Shown: positions 33,661-45,145, counted from the first letter of the stretch. The stretch is DNA of 64,000 nucleotides from Desmodesmus armatus (GCA_007449985.2 VIIQ02000641.1:1-64000), one strand, 5' to 3'. Notes: generated from the letters alone by a model not told the origin. Translations and numbers: made by a program.

Positions 33661-35439
33661 TCAGTGTGATACCACCTGTCGCACGTTGCGCAGATCTTGC
33701 AGGTTTGTTCTGTGGAGGTGGCTGGTCTTGCACAGTACTCGCATGGGCGCTGAGTGTCTAGACCGAACTGTTGTAGGTCAGCCGGCGTGGCTTCTGTCAT
33801 GCAGTGGACTTTGTATCCTGAGGATTCTTGAGTGGCAATCTGCCATCCTGGTTGCACACATGGAGCCCACTGCACGATGGCTTGTTGTTGGGTGCGAGAG
33901 GAGCAGAGTGCCTTCACAGAGGCAATTCTTTCATCCGTAAAGGAGTACTTCGCTCCAAGCGCAGCCATGCGCTTTTGTGCTGGCGGGGGTTCTCCTGGTT
34001 GAGAAGGTCGGCGCGGGGCATCTTTGCAGGCATTGGTGTAGAGGCGATAACCCGTGCACGTGCGGCGGCTCACTGGGGCGTCGGCAATCTCCACAGTGTG
34101 TCTATATGTCTTTCCAGACGGCCCGCTTGCTTGTTCGCCGCTTCTTATGTATTCGACTGTAGTGTTGCGTGCTTGTAGTGCTTGGTGTTCTAGGTCTTGG
34201 TGCATCCCTGACAGGGCATGCAGGTCGGTGTGTGTTCCTGGGATGGGATTGTTCCACATGGTGCGATTGCCCGGCCAGTGTGCTTGCATATTCCGGTGGA
34301 AGTCACTGTGGAGGGGGCGGGTTTCTTGTTCGGGAGGTGCTCTGCATACCTCCGTCCACGGCACGCCTGTGCTGAGGTAGTGGGTGACTCGGCGCCAGGC
34401 TGCAATGTGCTTGGGCTTTACCTTGTTCTTTCCCATGATGGACACAATGGCTAGTGCTGGGAGGACGTTTGTGCGTTTATGGCACAACATGTGCTCAACT
34501 GTGTTGATTCCCACAGAGTGCAGAACTTGTATGTCTGCCACGAGCCTGCGGTCCCATTCACTTGGCTCAGCTTCTAGCTTTGTGAGGCTTGCAGCAAGGG
34601 GTGCTAGGGCATCCAAAGCTGCTTGCCTTGTGCCATCCTTTTTGAGGATGATCCTGGCCTTTTGCATGGCCAGGGCTTGTCTGACGCGCATACAGTAGCG
34701 TGAGACGTGGGGGAGCTGAGAGACTGACAGCGCATCCGTAGCAGTGCACTGTCGTTGCATGAGGGCACGGGTGAGGCGGCCTAGGGGTCCTTCATCGTTC
34801 AGTGCGCGGGTCAGCCGCTGCGTACAGATGATGGTGTGTTCGACTTCTAGAGAGGGGCATCCCAGTCCTCCCTTTGCAGTGTCCTCATGTGCACCAATGG
34901 TGGACATGCTGACCGACAACCCGTGTGCTTGTTTGGCGATTTTGCAGAGAATGCCGTCCAATTTCTTGATTTCCGGTGACGTGAATGGTGCCATTGTCAG
35001 TACATGTGACACAGCAGCCCTTAAGCTGGACTTCAGGATGCGTAGTTTTTGGGATGGGCTGGCCCATGAGGTTTTCAGTGCGTTGGCTGCATTGGCCTGT
35101 TGTTCTACTGTTGCCTTGAACTGTGGTTTGTAGTCCAGGTTCATGGTGAGGAGTACCCCAAGGTGCCGGAATGGGGTTTTTGGGTGATGGTAAGTAATAG
35201 GCTTGCCTTGTACAGTTATGTGCCCTTCCAGTTGCTCCTTTAGGCGTTGGTCATCGTATGGCTTGTTTGGTTGTGAGTGATGGAGTGCTCCTGTCACCGT
35301 TGTCTTCTTGTGGTTGACTACCAGGTGCCCCCAAGTTGTGTATGCAGAGACCTTCTTGGCTTGGTGTTTCAGTTTTGCAAGGGAACCTGTGAGTGCATTG
35401 AGGTCGTCTGCATATGTAATGTAAGCTGGTGTGGCGTTG
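33420..35439 (-). pseudogene. LINE polyprotein, RT motif C to PHD-like finger
   Basis: Resumes after the nested insertion with ATPAYITYADDLNALTG (RT motif C, YADD), followed by the thumb (FRHLGVLLTMNLDYK) and a long connector. Near 33650-33740 is a Cys/His cluster: CEYC, then CKICATCDRWYHTDC, and, after a one-base shift of frame, CKEC. The spacing C2-C2-H-C-C2 is that of a PHD finger. Such fingers bind histone tails in known proteins, so it could guide integration; that is inference. The frame then runs on to a false stop at 33420. Confidence 0.75.
35412..35439. repeat. target-site duplication of the nested LINE, left
   Basis: ATATGTAATG followed by TA and AGCTGGTGTGGCGTTG. The same sequence, with TA changed to G, is at 37691-37717. 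The interval between is the inserted LINE. Confidence 0.85.
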
Positions 35440-36369
35440 CTGCAGGCCATGTTCTCTAATGCTTGTGTCCCGGAGGTTATGCGCACCAGCAAGTTGGTCC
35501 CCGTGCCGAAGTCGCTGAGCCCTGCTGCCCTGGCAGTACGGGACCAGTACAGAGGTATCTCTGTGTCACCTGTCTTTTCCCGCATGTTGGATCGCTTCTT
35601 GAATCAGCGCTTTGAGCGGTTGGCGTCACTCCTGTCACTTCGGGCTCCCACCCAGTGTGGCTTTAGGCCGGGCCATGGCACACTAGATGCCATCTTCACG
35701 CTGCAGCATCTGATCAGTGTGGCGCAGCATCGCCGCCGTCGCTTGTATGTGGTCTTTGTGGACTTTAAGAAGGCTTTTGACAAGGTTAGGAGGGACCTGT
35801 TGTTGGAGCGATGTCGACAGTTGGGTGTGCATGGCCCCTTTCTGGACATGTTGGTGGCGTTGTATGATCGGGTGTGCTGTCAGGTGGCAGTCAATGGGGA
35901 GCTTGGGGACGCCTTCCCCACAGTGTCTGGCACAAAGCAGGGGAGTGAGCTGAGCCCCCTCTTGTTCGGCCTGTTTATTGAGTTGCTGCATTACCTGATC
36001 AGGCTCAAGTTGCCGGGGGCAGGGCCAGTGCTGAGTGGACTTAAGGTGCCTGACGTGATGTATGCTGACGACGTGGGGTTGCTCAGCTTCGAGGCCTGCG
36101 AGATACAGCAGATCGTGGATGTGCTTGATGTCTTCTGCACATTGTTTGATATGGAGGTGAACCTTGCGCCGCACAAGACTTGTGTCGTGTGTTTCCGCCC
36201 GCAACACTTGAGGGTGCCTGCAGGGTTTCGCCTTGTGTTTCGGGGCCGTGAAATTGCGCTGCAATCAGAGTACGTGTATCTGGGCGTGCGTGTGCATGCC
36301 ACTCGGGGCTTCTGGGGGCGTCGGACGCGCTGGCAGTTTCCGGCAGCAAAGCCATGCATGCCATGCTGA
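35440..36369 (+). pseudogene. nested LINE, reverse transcriptase
   Basis: RT motifs in order: VPVPKS and QYRGISVSPVFSRMLDR (motif 1-2), QCGFRPGHGTLDA, motif A FVDFKKAFDKV, motif B GTKQGSELSPLLFGLF, motif C VMYADDVGLL and motif D region MEVNLAPHKT, then YLGVRVHA. All three catalytic Asp residues are present. The frame leaves the coding path near 36316 in TCTGGGGGCG, where one G gained or lost would restore continuity with the next block. Confidence 0.85.
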
Positions 36370-37445
36370 CGCGCTGTCGTCGGGCTTGCCTCACCCAGTT
36401 TGACACCAAGTGCAGAATGTTTGATATTTTGGTCGAGCCTGTGTTGTCATATGCGTCGCATATCTGGGGCCCGGCAATGTTTGTGAAGCGCCTGCACTCC
36501 GCACCGTACGACACACAAGCCGAGAGTGTGCACACCTCGTTCCTGAGGATCATGACAGGATCCATCAAAGGGGTTGCCAAGGATGTATTATACCGGGACC
36601 TGCACCGCATTCCCGTCATGTACCACTGGGTAGTCCTGGCTGCGCGGTGGTGGACCAAGCTGTCGGATTCGCGTGATGAGGAGCCCAGGTCACTGGCCAG
36701 TTGTGTGTGGCGCGAGGACGTTATGTTGGCCTTGGATGGCTGTCAGCGTTGCTGGTCGTATGGTGTGTTGCACACTATGTCTGGCTTGCAGCTCCTTGAT
36801 AGTAGCTGGCGGCAGCAGCCTTTGGAGTGGGTGTTGCAGCAGCGGTGGCAGGAGTCAGCTGTGCAGGCTGCCTTGGCTGGCCTGTTCCGTGATAGGTGGC
36901 AGGGTCTTACAGAAGGCAGCCCTCGCACTGCACCGTCTGCCGGCATTCACAGGCTTACACACCATGCATGGGTATACCCTCTTGACCCTGGCTTTGATCC
37001 TTTCTCTAGAGACCATGCAGCCCCGCATATGAAGTTGTGCTTGTCTTTCAACGTGGCACAAAACCTGGCGCAGTTGCGTGTTGGCTCTGCACATCTTGAA
37101 ATTGAGCAGGGTCGCAAGCGTAGGGAGTCTGTCCCAAGGGCGGATCGCATCTGTCGTTTGTGCTCTGGTCAGGACGCTTCGCTGGCCAACCGTGCTGCTG
37201 TGCTGGCCCGTACTGGCACCAGCAACAATGTTGAAGATCTAAAGCACTTCATTCTTGAATGTCCCGTGTATGATGATCTGCGCACCGCCTGCCCAGCCTT
37301 TGCTGACCCGGCTTCAGTCCAGTTGGGTGACCAAGATTGTGTTGCTACTGTGTTTCAACATGCCGAACAGTCGGCCCTGGCACACACTTTGTACAAAATG
37401 AAAGTGCGCAGAGCACGCTTGCTTGGCCTTACTATGGGTATTTGA
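36316..37445 (+). pseudogene. nested LINE, C-terminal domain with zinc knuckle
   Basis: Continues the RT in another frame, with thumb and connector (VEPVLSYASHIWGPAMF is the typical segment after the LINE thumb). Near the end, CRLCSGQD and then DLKHFILECPVYDDLR form the C-x2-C...H-x4-C knuckle that closes many LINE ORF2 proteins. The stop is at 37443-37445. 245 bp of 3' UTR follows. Confidence 0.8.
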
Positions 37446-37690
37446 CTGACTTTGTTCTGTTTCTTGTGTCCACACTGGTATAGTTGCCTGCCCTCATCTC
37501 TGCACACAATAGGTTCCTAGCATGGCTGGCACTTGCTGCAATTCTGGTGGTTCTGCCTTCTTTGGTCAACCCGGTGTAGGTGGTGCAAACCACCGCAGGG
37601 GAGACAACTTATGAGGTTCACCTGGCTCGATCCTGGTGGGCAATGCCACTGTTGTTTGGCGAAAATGTCCATGTAACATACTCCCCAAAA

Positions 37691-37717
37691 ATATGTAATG
37701 GAGCTGGTGTGGCGTTG
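37691..37717. repeat. target-site duplication of the nested LINE, right
   Basis: ATATGTAATGG then AGCTGGTGTGGCGTTG; see 35412-35439. Confidence 0.85.
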
Positions 37718-40006
37718 GTCATCAGGAACTTGAGAGTCTTTCAGGCACCCTGGGACGTATCCATGCCTGCCGCTGTGTAGCCACCTCAATAGGGGTTCTA
37801 TATATAGTATGAAAAGGAAGGGGGACAGGCTGTCCCCCTGAATTGTGCCCCTATCGATGGGGATGGGAGCCGTAGGGCCGTGTGGCGTCTGGAAGCGAGT
37901 TTGTGCCCCCATGTACAGGTCTTTCACCACCTCGATGGCGTCTGTAGGGAATCCCAGGTCATAGAGGATGCACAACAGTTTGTCATGTGAGATGGTGTCA
38001 AATGCTTCCGTCATGTCTGCTTGCAGCAAGCAGATGTCTTGTTTGTACCAGTAGGCGTCCTCCAGGGCCATGACCATCATCTCAATTTGCTGTGCAGTGG
38101 AGCGCTTGCTCATGAACCCGGTTTGTGATGCACTCAGCATGTTTTGTCTTTCGGCTCGGTCTGCCATGGCAAACGTGACCATGCGCGTCCAGACTTTGTA
38201 GACCGTGATTTCCAGGCCAATTCTCCGATAGAAGTCGAGTTCAAGGGGAGTGCCTTTGTGTTTGTAGAGCATGATCGTCGTGCTCTCTTTCCAGGAGTCT
38301 AGCGTGAGCCCAGTTGTCCACATGAGCTTAATGATGTTGTGGAGTGCCTGCTTGCCTGAGGGTGGCAGGGCTTGCAGTAGTTCATTGGCCACTCCATCCG
38401 GGCCTGCGGCTTTCCCTCTAGCCAGTGTTTTCAGGCATGTGTGGAAGGCGACTTCATCATCGATGGCGTTGTACAACCAGCGCCTAGGGCATGTGGGGAG
38501 ATTGTCTTTCATTGGGTCTCCGTCAGCAGAGAGTTCTGCTCTTTCCCATGGGTAGTTCCTTGGCGCTTCTTGGGGGAGGTACTTCCCTGTTTTTCCGTTG
38601 GGTTCAGGTGCCTTCATTTTGTTGCGGGCCCACCGTTCAGTGGCCGTTATGACTTCTTCAGCTGTGGTGGCCAGTCTGCCCTCAGGTGTTTGCACCGCCC
38701 TGAGTGCAACGGGAGGGTTGGGTTTGTGCTTGCCAAGGGCAAGCTTGTTGCCTAGTTTTTGGTTGGAGTCTAGCAGTGTACGGAAGGCAGTGGTGGCCTC
38801 CTGCTCTTGTATCTTTGTGTGTTCTTTATCAATGCGGTTCCGTCTTTCACGCAGGCGGGCTTGGGTGGCTTTGAGCGCGTCCTCCCTTGTTGCGTCAGGG
38901 TGGCGCTCCTCATATCGCTCAGCAAGGGCGACTACTTCGGCTTCAGTGCCAGCAGCTGCGTCTCCCATCGAGCCGTCCGCTCGCAGGCGGTGCATCAGGC
39001 GGGCGGTGGTTTGCAGCAGGGCAACTGTTTTCCTGCGAGCCTTTGCTTCTTTCCTGGGACGGTAGTGCGTCCCTTTCACGTTTGCCGGTCTCGTGGGGCA
39101 TACCTCCATCATAGTCGCGCGGGACGTTTGAAGCAGCGAGCTTAGCTGTGCGCCTAGGTCATTGATGATCTGCCTGGCCGCGGTTTCCCCTAGTTCGGTC
39201 AGCGGGCGCGGCTTGTCCGCATTGTGGTGTTCAAGGTTTTGCCAGTGTGGGCGTGCATATGTTGCGATTAGGTGCTCGGTATGTTGGTACAGGCGGTCAT
39301 AGTCGTTCCCTTGACATTCAAGCAGTTGCATTTTCAGCGCATCCATCACATTTTGCGTGAGGGGCAGCAAGCGGGGCTCTGATTGCTGTGCGGGGTTGGG
39401 TGTAGGGAGTGGCGGAAACTGTCGTACGGTGGTGAAGGGGACGCTCGCTATGAGGGGATCATGGTCTGATGAGCGTCCTGTCATCGGTATCGTGAAGGTG
39501 CGGCAGTCCCCTTGGAGGGGGACGTTCAGTAGGATGTCGTCTATTCTACTACAGTATGTTTCAGATGATTTGCGGAATGTGTATGTCCTTGTGTCTCCTT
39601 CCGCTGGGCTGTCGATCGGACGCAGGGTGTGCCGCTGCATGAACTCGCGGTGGGCCGAGTCCGCTGTTTTCCGATTGTGCGACAGCCTGTCGCTGTCGAA
39701 GGATGTAGCATTGAAATCGCCTGCCACCACCATGGGGTCTGTGGTGTTGGTGTGTAGGTCGTGGAATACTGAGTAGATGGTGCGGCGGTCTCGCATATTG
39801 TGTGGGCAGTACATGCCCACTACAGTGAGTGGGGCAGAATCAGGGAGCTGGATGTTCACTTGGGCCATGTAGCCATTCACTGTACTAGGCAGGCTAGCCG
39901 CCGATGCTGTGCCCAGCATCAGCCAGTCTTTCCTAAGAGCAACGATCACACCCGCTTTGGCCCTCTTAGTCTTTTTGCTACGCTTGTCCCGGTCCTGTGG
40001 GCTCAT
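37718..40006 (-). pseudogene. LINE polyprotein, AP endonuclease and RT N-terminal half
   Basis: Endonuclease motifs: MVVAGDFNATSFDSD, SRIDDILLN and GRSSDHDPLI (the SDH catalytic end), preceded by TVVGMYCPHN; the first strands of the domain are missing at the 5' truncation. Then a basic linker and RT: RGKAAGPDGVANELL, WKESTTIMLYKHKG, ASQTGFMSKRSTAQQ, motif A QADMTEAFDTISHDK and motif B TIQGDSLSPFLFILY. It stops making sense at the nested LINE, and the annotated frame runs on to 37517 through foreign DNA. The endonuclease would nick target DNA for target-primed reverse transcription. Confidence 0.85.
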
Positions 40007-40007
40007 G

Positions 40008-40563
40008 ATACATCACCAGCAGCGCGCTTGAGGCCAATGTTCTCCACCACCTTGGCAATCCAGGCATACCACTTGCACACCAGGTCTCCAAAGAAGAAGC
40101 GCCCTTTGAGCTGGGACAGCACTGCGTGCAGCGCATGACAGCAGTGCATGCAGACAAACCTTGTGCACACCACGACACGATGTGAGCCCAACACACCCAA
40201 GGGCTATGTCGTGACTGTACACCCAAAGAGAGTTTGTTGTACTGCTGCTTTTTGCGCGATAGCCTAGTGATTTTAAGTGATGGGGAAAATCGGTAGTGTT
40301 GGAGCCGCTGCTGGTGTTGGTGCCGCTGCTGGCGTGGATGCCGCTGCTGGTGTTGGTGCCGTTGCTGGTGTTGGTGTTACTGCTGGTGTTGGTGCCGCTG
40401 CTGGTGTGAGTGCCGTTGAATCATCTGGTGTGGCAGCTGCAGATGCTGGGCGGCTCTCTGCTCCAGAGGAAGTTGCCTCTCCCTGGCCACTGCTGCTGCT
40501 GCTGCTGCTGCCTGGGGCCATCTCTGTGGCCTTGTACCATTTTGCGCAGGCCTTGCGGACGCG
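40008..40563. repeat. 556-bp direct duplication, right copy
   Basis: Right counterpart of 17106-17660. It starts abruptly at ATACATCACC after the LINE's truncated 5' end and continues past GCGGACGCG into TGTGTCTGTC, the sequence expected in the uninterrupted locus. Confidence 0.85.
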
Positions 40564-40632
40564 TGTGTCTGTCTTGCCGCACACATCGCCGACAAAGTAT
40601 CCCGTGGCCTGCAGCTTGTTGTGGAAGCACAA
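40273..40632 (-). pseudogene. Pro/Ala-repeat exon, locus 2 copy
   Basis: Same 119-codon frame as at 10171-10530, with GDVCGKTDTRVRKACAKWYK and the hexapeptide tail. It lies half inside the 555-bp duplication. Family unknown. Confidence 0.4.
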
Positions 40633-41700
40633 GGACGCACAATGCTCCAGCTTGACCGTGCATATGTGCTATGCCTGTAATGTGCTTGTGGAACCCCCCC
40701 CCCCCCCACTAGGCACTGCACTGGGATGGAGCTCACCCTGACGTGATACGGCAGCGGATGATTATCACCACTTCGTACTAAAAGGAGAAGGGAATGTGTA
40801 AGACTTGTCAGTGGGACAGGGGCCTGTTGCAGTGAATGGCTGCAGTGAGTTCCTTCAGCTTCAGAGCTACAGATGTGGCATGTATGTATGTATACATGTG
40901 AGCACGACTCGTGGGGCACACCTTGTCCACCAGCGTGATGATGTCTTGCAGGCACGGCTTGTGCAGGGCCTCCTGCATGTCAGCTGCCTCCATGTAGCGC
41001 ATCACACAACCCAGGATGTGGAGCTTGGTGGGGTAGGGCACCTCCAGGTCAGCTCATGCACCAACGTGAACAGCTTGGGCATCTTCTCTGTGGTCAGCAG
41101 TCACTGCTCAGTGATGGCTGCAACACCAGAACATAAGCCAGCATGCGCTGCCGTAATTAAGTGATGGGTTCAGGGGGTGTTCACATATGGCAGCAGTTTG
41201 AAACAGCAGTAGACTGCTTGGCACGTGTCAAACGTCTTCTCGACAATGATACCCTAGCACACTCCTGCCTGTCGGCAACTGCTGTCTATCGAAAGCTGGC
41301 AGGACAACTATGCCAACCCACCTTGATGGCGCTCTGCTCAGCCTCTGCTGCCATGGGGCAGCCATGTGAAGCGCCTCAAGCTTGACAAATGAATCACCAG
41401 CATCAATCAAATGAATCAACTGTGAGCTCAGCTGAGCAGGTCGAGCCTCTAACAGAGCTGGTCTGCAGCAGCAGCAGCACATGAAAAACAACCTAGGCAT
41501 GCACGTGCAAAAAGCGCCTTGACAAGTGTCTATGTGGTTGACAGGGGGGTGTGCAGCAAATGGTGTGTAGGATGTACCTGTGCAAAATGCAGTTGGCTGC
41601 AGTCCAGTCAGTCGCAGCCTTCGGAAGGGGTGGGCAGCAAACATGAGGGGACAGCTGAGAAACAACGCAGCACTGCGGCAAGACGCAAGTCAACTGCATG
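40564..41700. repeat. segmental duplication, locus 2, right part
   Basis: Collinear with 10460-11600 of locus 1, including the C-run at 40694 and the minus-strand frame at 40808-41041. Only a few substitutions, for example GACAGCTGAG for GACAACTGAG. Confidence 0.9.
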
Positions 41701-43950
41701 ACGGCACAGGTTCAGCAAATGTGGCAACACTGAAAATACGGCAATCCACACATGCAGTTTGAATGATGCATATGCTGGCCAGAGTGGCAATGCACACAAC
41801 GGACTCCTCAAAGTGGTGCACCTGACTACTACAGCAATGTGGGCACATGATGTGGGGGTGGTGGCTGGGTCCATCATGGACCATGATGGTGTTGTGCATG
41901 CTCTGCACTGGGCGAGCGTCGCCTCAACAGCAGTATGTACACGTTGTTTCAATACCGTGTGTGCTTACCAGAGTTGCACTGCACAAAAGTGACCACTCAG
42001 CAAGTTGCAATTGACTAGTTCAACACAAGCAGCCCGCAAGACACATGGTGCCCCGGGGGGGGGGGTGTCAGTGTGGGGAGCCGAATGTAGCCGTCATATG
42101 TAGGCAGCACTAGCAGCGCAGTGGTGGTCATGACATGACTTCGGTCTCATCCTCTGGACACCACTTGCTGCACCTTGCACACATGCGCTTGGCATTAAAT
42201 GTCTGGAAAGGAGCTCTAAACTCAGAGAGTCAGCAGGGGGGGTCAGTGTGGGGAGCCGAATGTGGCAACACTGCAACAAATGCCAACTCACACAGGCAGT
42301 CTGAATGATGTGTATGCTAGCCAGAGTGCTCGTGCACGCAACTGACTCTTCAAAGTGGTGCACCTGACTACTACAGCACTGAGGGCAAGTGATGTGAGCA
42401 TGGTGGCTGGGCTCCATCATGGACCATGGCGATGTTGGGTATGCTCTGCACTGGGCAAGCGATGCGTTAGCAGCAATAAATACATGTTGTTTGAGTGCCG
42501 TGTGCCCTTGACAGAGTTCAAAAGCACAAAACCGACTACTCAGCAAAATGCAAGAGACTCCTTCAGAACCAGCCACCCCCCAAGACACGTGGTGCGCCCG
42601 GGGGGGGGGGGGGCAGTGTGGGGAGCCGAATGTGGCAACACTGCAACAAACGCCAATCCACACATGCAATTCGTGTGCCCTTGCCATAGTTCAAAAGCAC
42701 AAATATGACTACTCAGCAAGATGCAAGAGACTCCGTCAAAACCGGCAGCCCCCCAAGACACGTGGTGCGCCCGGGGGGGTGTTAGTGTGGGGAGCCGAAT
42801 GTGGCAACACTGCAACAAACACAATTTCACACATGCAGTCTGAATGATGTGTATGCTGGCCAGAGTGCTTGTGCACACAACTGACTTTTCAAAGTGGTGC
42901 ACCTGACTACTACAGCACTGAGGGCAAGTGATGTGAGGGTGGTGGCCGGGATCGATCATGGACCATGGCGGTGTTGAGTATGCTCTGCACTGGGCGAGCG
43001 CCGCGTCAGCAGCAATAAATACATGTTGTTTGAGTGCCGTGTGCCCTTGCAAGAGTTCAAGAGCATAAATATGACTACTCAGCAAGATGCAAGAGACTCC
43101 TTCCAAACCAGCAGCCCCCCAAGGCATGTGGTGCGCCCGGGGGGGGGGTGTCAGTGTGGGGAGCCGAATGTGGCAACACTGCAACAAACGCCAATTCACA
43201 CATGCAGTTTGAATATTTCGTATGCTGGCCAGAGTGCTTGTGCACACAACTGACTCCTCAAAGTGGTGCACCTGACTACTACAGCACTGAGGGCAAGTGA
43301 TGTGAGGGTGGTGGCCGGGATCGATCATGGACCATGGCGGTGTTGGGTATGCTCTGCACTGGGCAAGCGACGCGTTAACAGGAATAGGAACATTTTTGGG
43401 TGCCGTGTGCCCTTGCCAGAGTTCAAAAGCACAAATGTGACTACTCAGCAAAATGCAAGAGACTCCTTCAAAACCAGCAGCCCCCCAAGATACGTGGTGC
43501 GCCCGGGGGGGGGGGGGGTGTCAGTGTGGGGAGCCGAATGTGGCAACACTGCAACAAACACCATTTCAAACATGCAGTCTGAATGATGTGTATGCTGTCC
43601 AGAGTGCTCGTGCACACAACAGACTCCTCAAAGTGGTGACTCTGACTGCTACAGCACTGAGGGCAAGTGATGTGAGGGTGGTGGCCGGGCTCCATCATGA
43701 ACCATGATTGTGCTGTGTATGCTCTGCACTGTGCGAGCGTCGGCTCAACAGCAATATCTACATGTTGTTTCAGTGCTGTGTGTGTTTGCCGGAGTTGCAC
43801 TGCACAAAAAACGACTACCCAGCAAGATGCAACAGACTACTTCAAAACCAGCAGCCCGGGGGGGGGGGGGGTGTCGGTGTGGGGAGCCAAATGTGGCAAC
43901 ACTGCAACAAACGCCAATCCACACATGCAGTTTGAAAGCCGTGCATGTTG
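41700..43950. repeat. poly-G minisatellite array, locus 2
   Basis: Same array as 11600-13450 but with one more unit (about 43250-43600) and different G-run lengths: 10 at 42055, 13 at 42600, only 7 at 42772, 9 at 43139, 13 at 43506 and about 13 at 43858. Unit number and G-run length are therefore the variable parts. Ends at about 43940, where unrelated sequence starts. Confidence 0.85.
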
Positions 43951-44871
43951 CGCACTACTTCCAACCGGTCAGCCTATATTCTTTACTCGGAAACTATTCG
44001 TCAAAGCTGAGCCCCGAATTTCTGACGACGGGAAAGTTTCGTCAGCTATAGCGCGCTGCCTTGCAGATCACCGTCTCTCGCGGTGCACAAGGCACTACTG
44101 AGGCCCCTGCTATGCATGTGAAAGGCATCAAAAATGACAGTCAAATTTGGCTGGAAGGAGGCGTTTGGGGGTTGAACTGACCTGTAGGGCAGCTGCCCTG
44201 CTGTAGGCCACACCGATCAATTTCGACAACACGGAAATGTTTCGTCAACCTGCTACTGAACTTCCATACATGGAGTTATTTCGTCAACGCTGCCCAAAAC
44301 TATTGCTCACTATTTTGTCGAAAGACTTAGTGTGGACACGGTAATGTCAAGTCCCCAGCCAGCCACTTTAGCCATTCCGCCCACTCTGGGCCATGCCCTT
44401 CACTCTGGGGCATCATATGCGTTGTGAAAATCTTCAAGCCTCCCAAGGCCACCCTTGCAATTGTATGCACTTCAGGCTATTCCTGCTGTCCAGCATGTCC
44501 TGTTTGCGATGCAATCTATAGTCTAGTACTCGCCCCCCCCCCCTGAGAAACACTAAAGTGTCTGTTGGGGCTTTGGCCGAGCCAGAAAACCTGCTCTAGA
44601 TATCAAAAACAACCCAACACCCTGATATCCCAGCACTGCATTGGTGCTGGCGGGTGACGGCTGTGGACCATGGTGCTCTGCGGGCTGCAAAATACCACAC
44701 ACTCGTCCACACTAGCCCCATCAACGAAACCCACGGCCCGCGGGCTGGGGCATCAGGGTTTATGTAGGGCTTATGGTTATGGTGGCACTAGCAGGTTTCC
44801 TGGCTTAGGGCAGGGATTAGTTGAACGTGACTCACCCACTTTTTTAACCAGGCTGCCCGAGAGGCCCTACC
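43951..44871. other. 0.9 kb without a gene; spaced TTTCGTCA motifs
   Basis: Contains at least four copies of a loose GGAAA-n-TTTCGTCA motif (43990, 44033, 44240 and 44279) and a C-run at 44536. AAGTCCCCAGCCAGCCACT at 44349 recurs inverted near 51322, on the other side of the copia element. No supported ORF. Confidence 0.4.
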
Positions 44872-45133
44872 TGTTGGAATTGAGTATGCTCAGCCCACTA
44901 TGCTGGACGAAGTTGCCCGCAGTTACCCGAAGTTGGGAAGTTATGCATGGCGACTGAAGTTATGCTATCCGCTCCTGCGGAGTATATGACCTCTGCATTG
45001 TCAGAGTGTATTTGGATGTTTACTCTCTCTCTAAGCCTGCATACGGTGCACCAGTGTAACAGGACTACTTTCCCACGTTATAGCTATCAAGGTTCCCTGA
45101 GCTTACAACTCCCAGCCACATCTATTCAAATCA
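44872..45133 (+). repeat. copia 5' LTR (262 bp)
   Basis: Starts TGTTGGAATTGAG, ends ATTCAAATCA. Has a TATA-like GAGTATATGACC at about 44975 and TGTAA at 45055-45059, the chlorophyte poly(A) signal, which together outline U3, R and U5. Confidence 0.92.
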
Positions 45134-45145
45134 GGTTATGAGCCC
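45134..45145 (+). promoter_or_regulatory. primer-binding site, internal initiator tRNA-Met type
   Basis: GGTTATGAGCCC directly after the LTR is the reverse complement of GGGCTCATAACC, the anticodon stem-loop of initiator tRNA-Met in some eukaryotes. Drosophila copia is primed by such an internal tRNA fragment, not by the tRNA 3' end. Confidence 0.75.

Larger units (their letters stand above)
35440..37690 (+). mobile_element. nested 5'-truncated LINE on the plus strand
   Basis: 2.25 kb inserted in the minus-strand LINE directly upstream of its YADD codons, flanked by 27/28-bp target duplications. It starts within the RT domain, as expected from incomplete target-primed reverse transcription. 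Its 3' end has TGTAA (CATGTAACAT) about 15 bp before a short A-run. It is a different LINE family from its host: no RNase H follows the RT. Confidence 0.85.
30287..40007 (-). mobile_element. LINE with AP endonuclease, RT, PHD-like finger and RNase H
   Basis: Minus-strand non-LTR retrotransposon, 5'-truncated inside its endonuclease domain at 40007 and interrupted by another LINE (35440-37690). Its 3' end at 30287 abuts the Penelope-like array with no intervening host DNA and no visible poly(A). Its 5' end abuts the right 555-bp duplicate. No target duplication of its own can be seen. Three frameshifted coding blocks make up one polyprotein. Confidence 0.85.

Noticed and set aside
37517..37717. 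Continuation of the minus-strand endonuclease/RT frame to 37517
   Set aside because: These codons read the 3' UTR of the nested plus-strand LINE backwards; the true frame ends at the target duplication.
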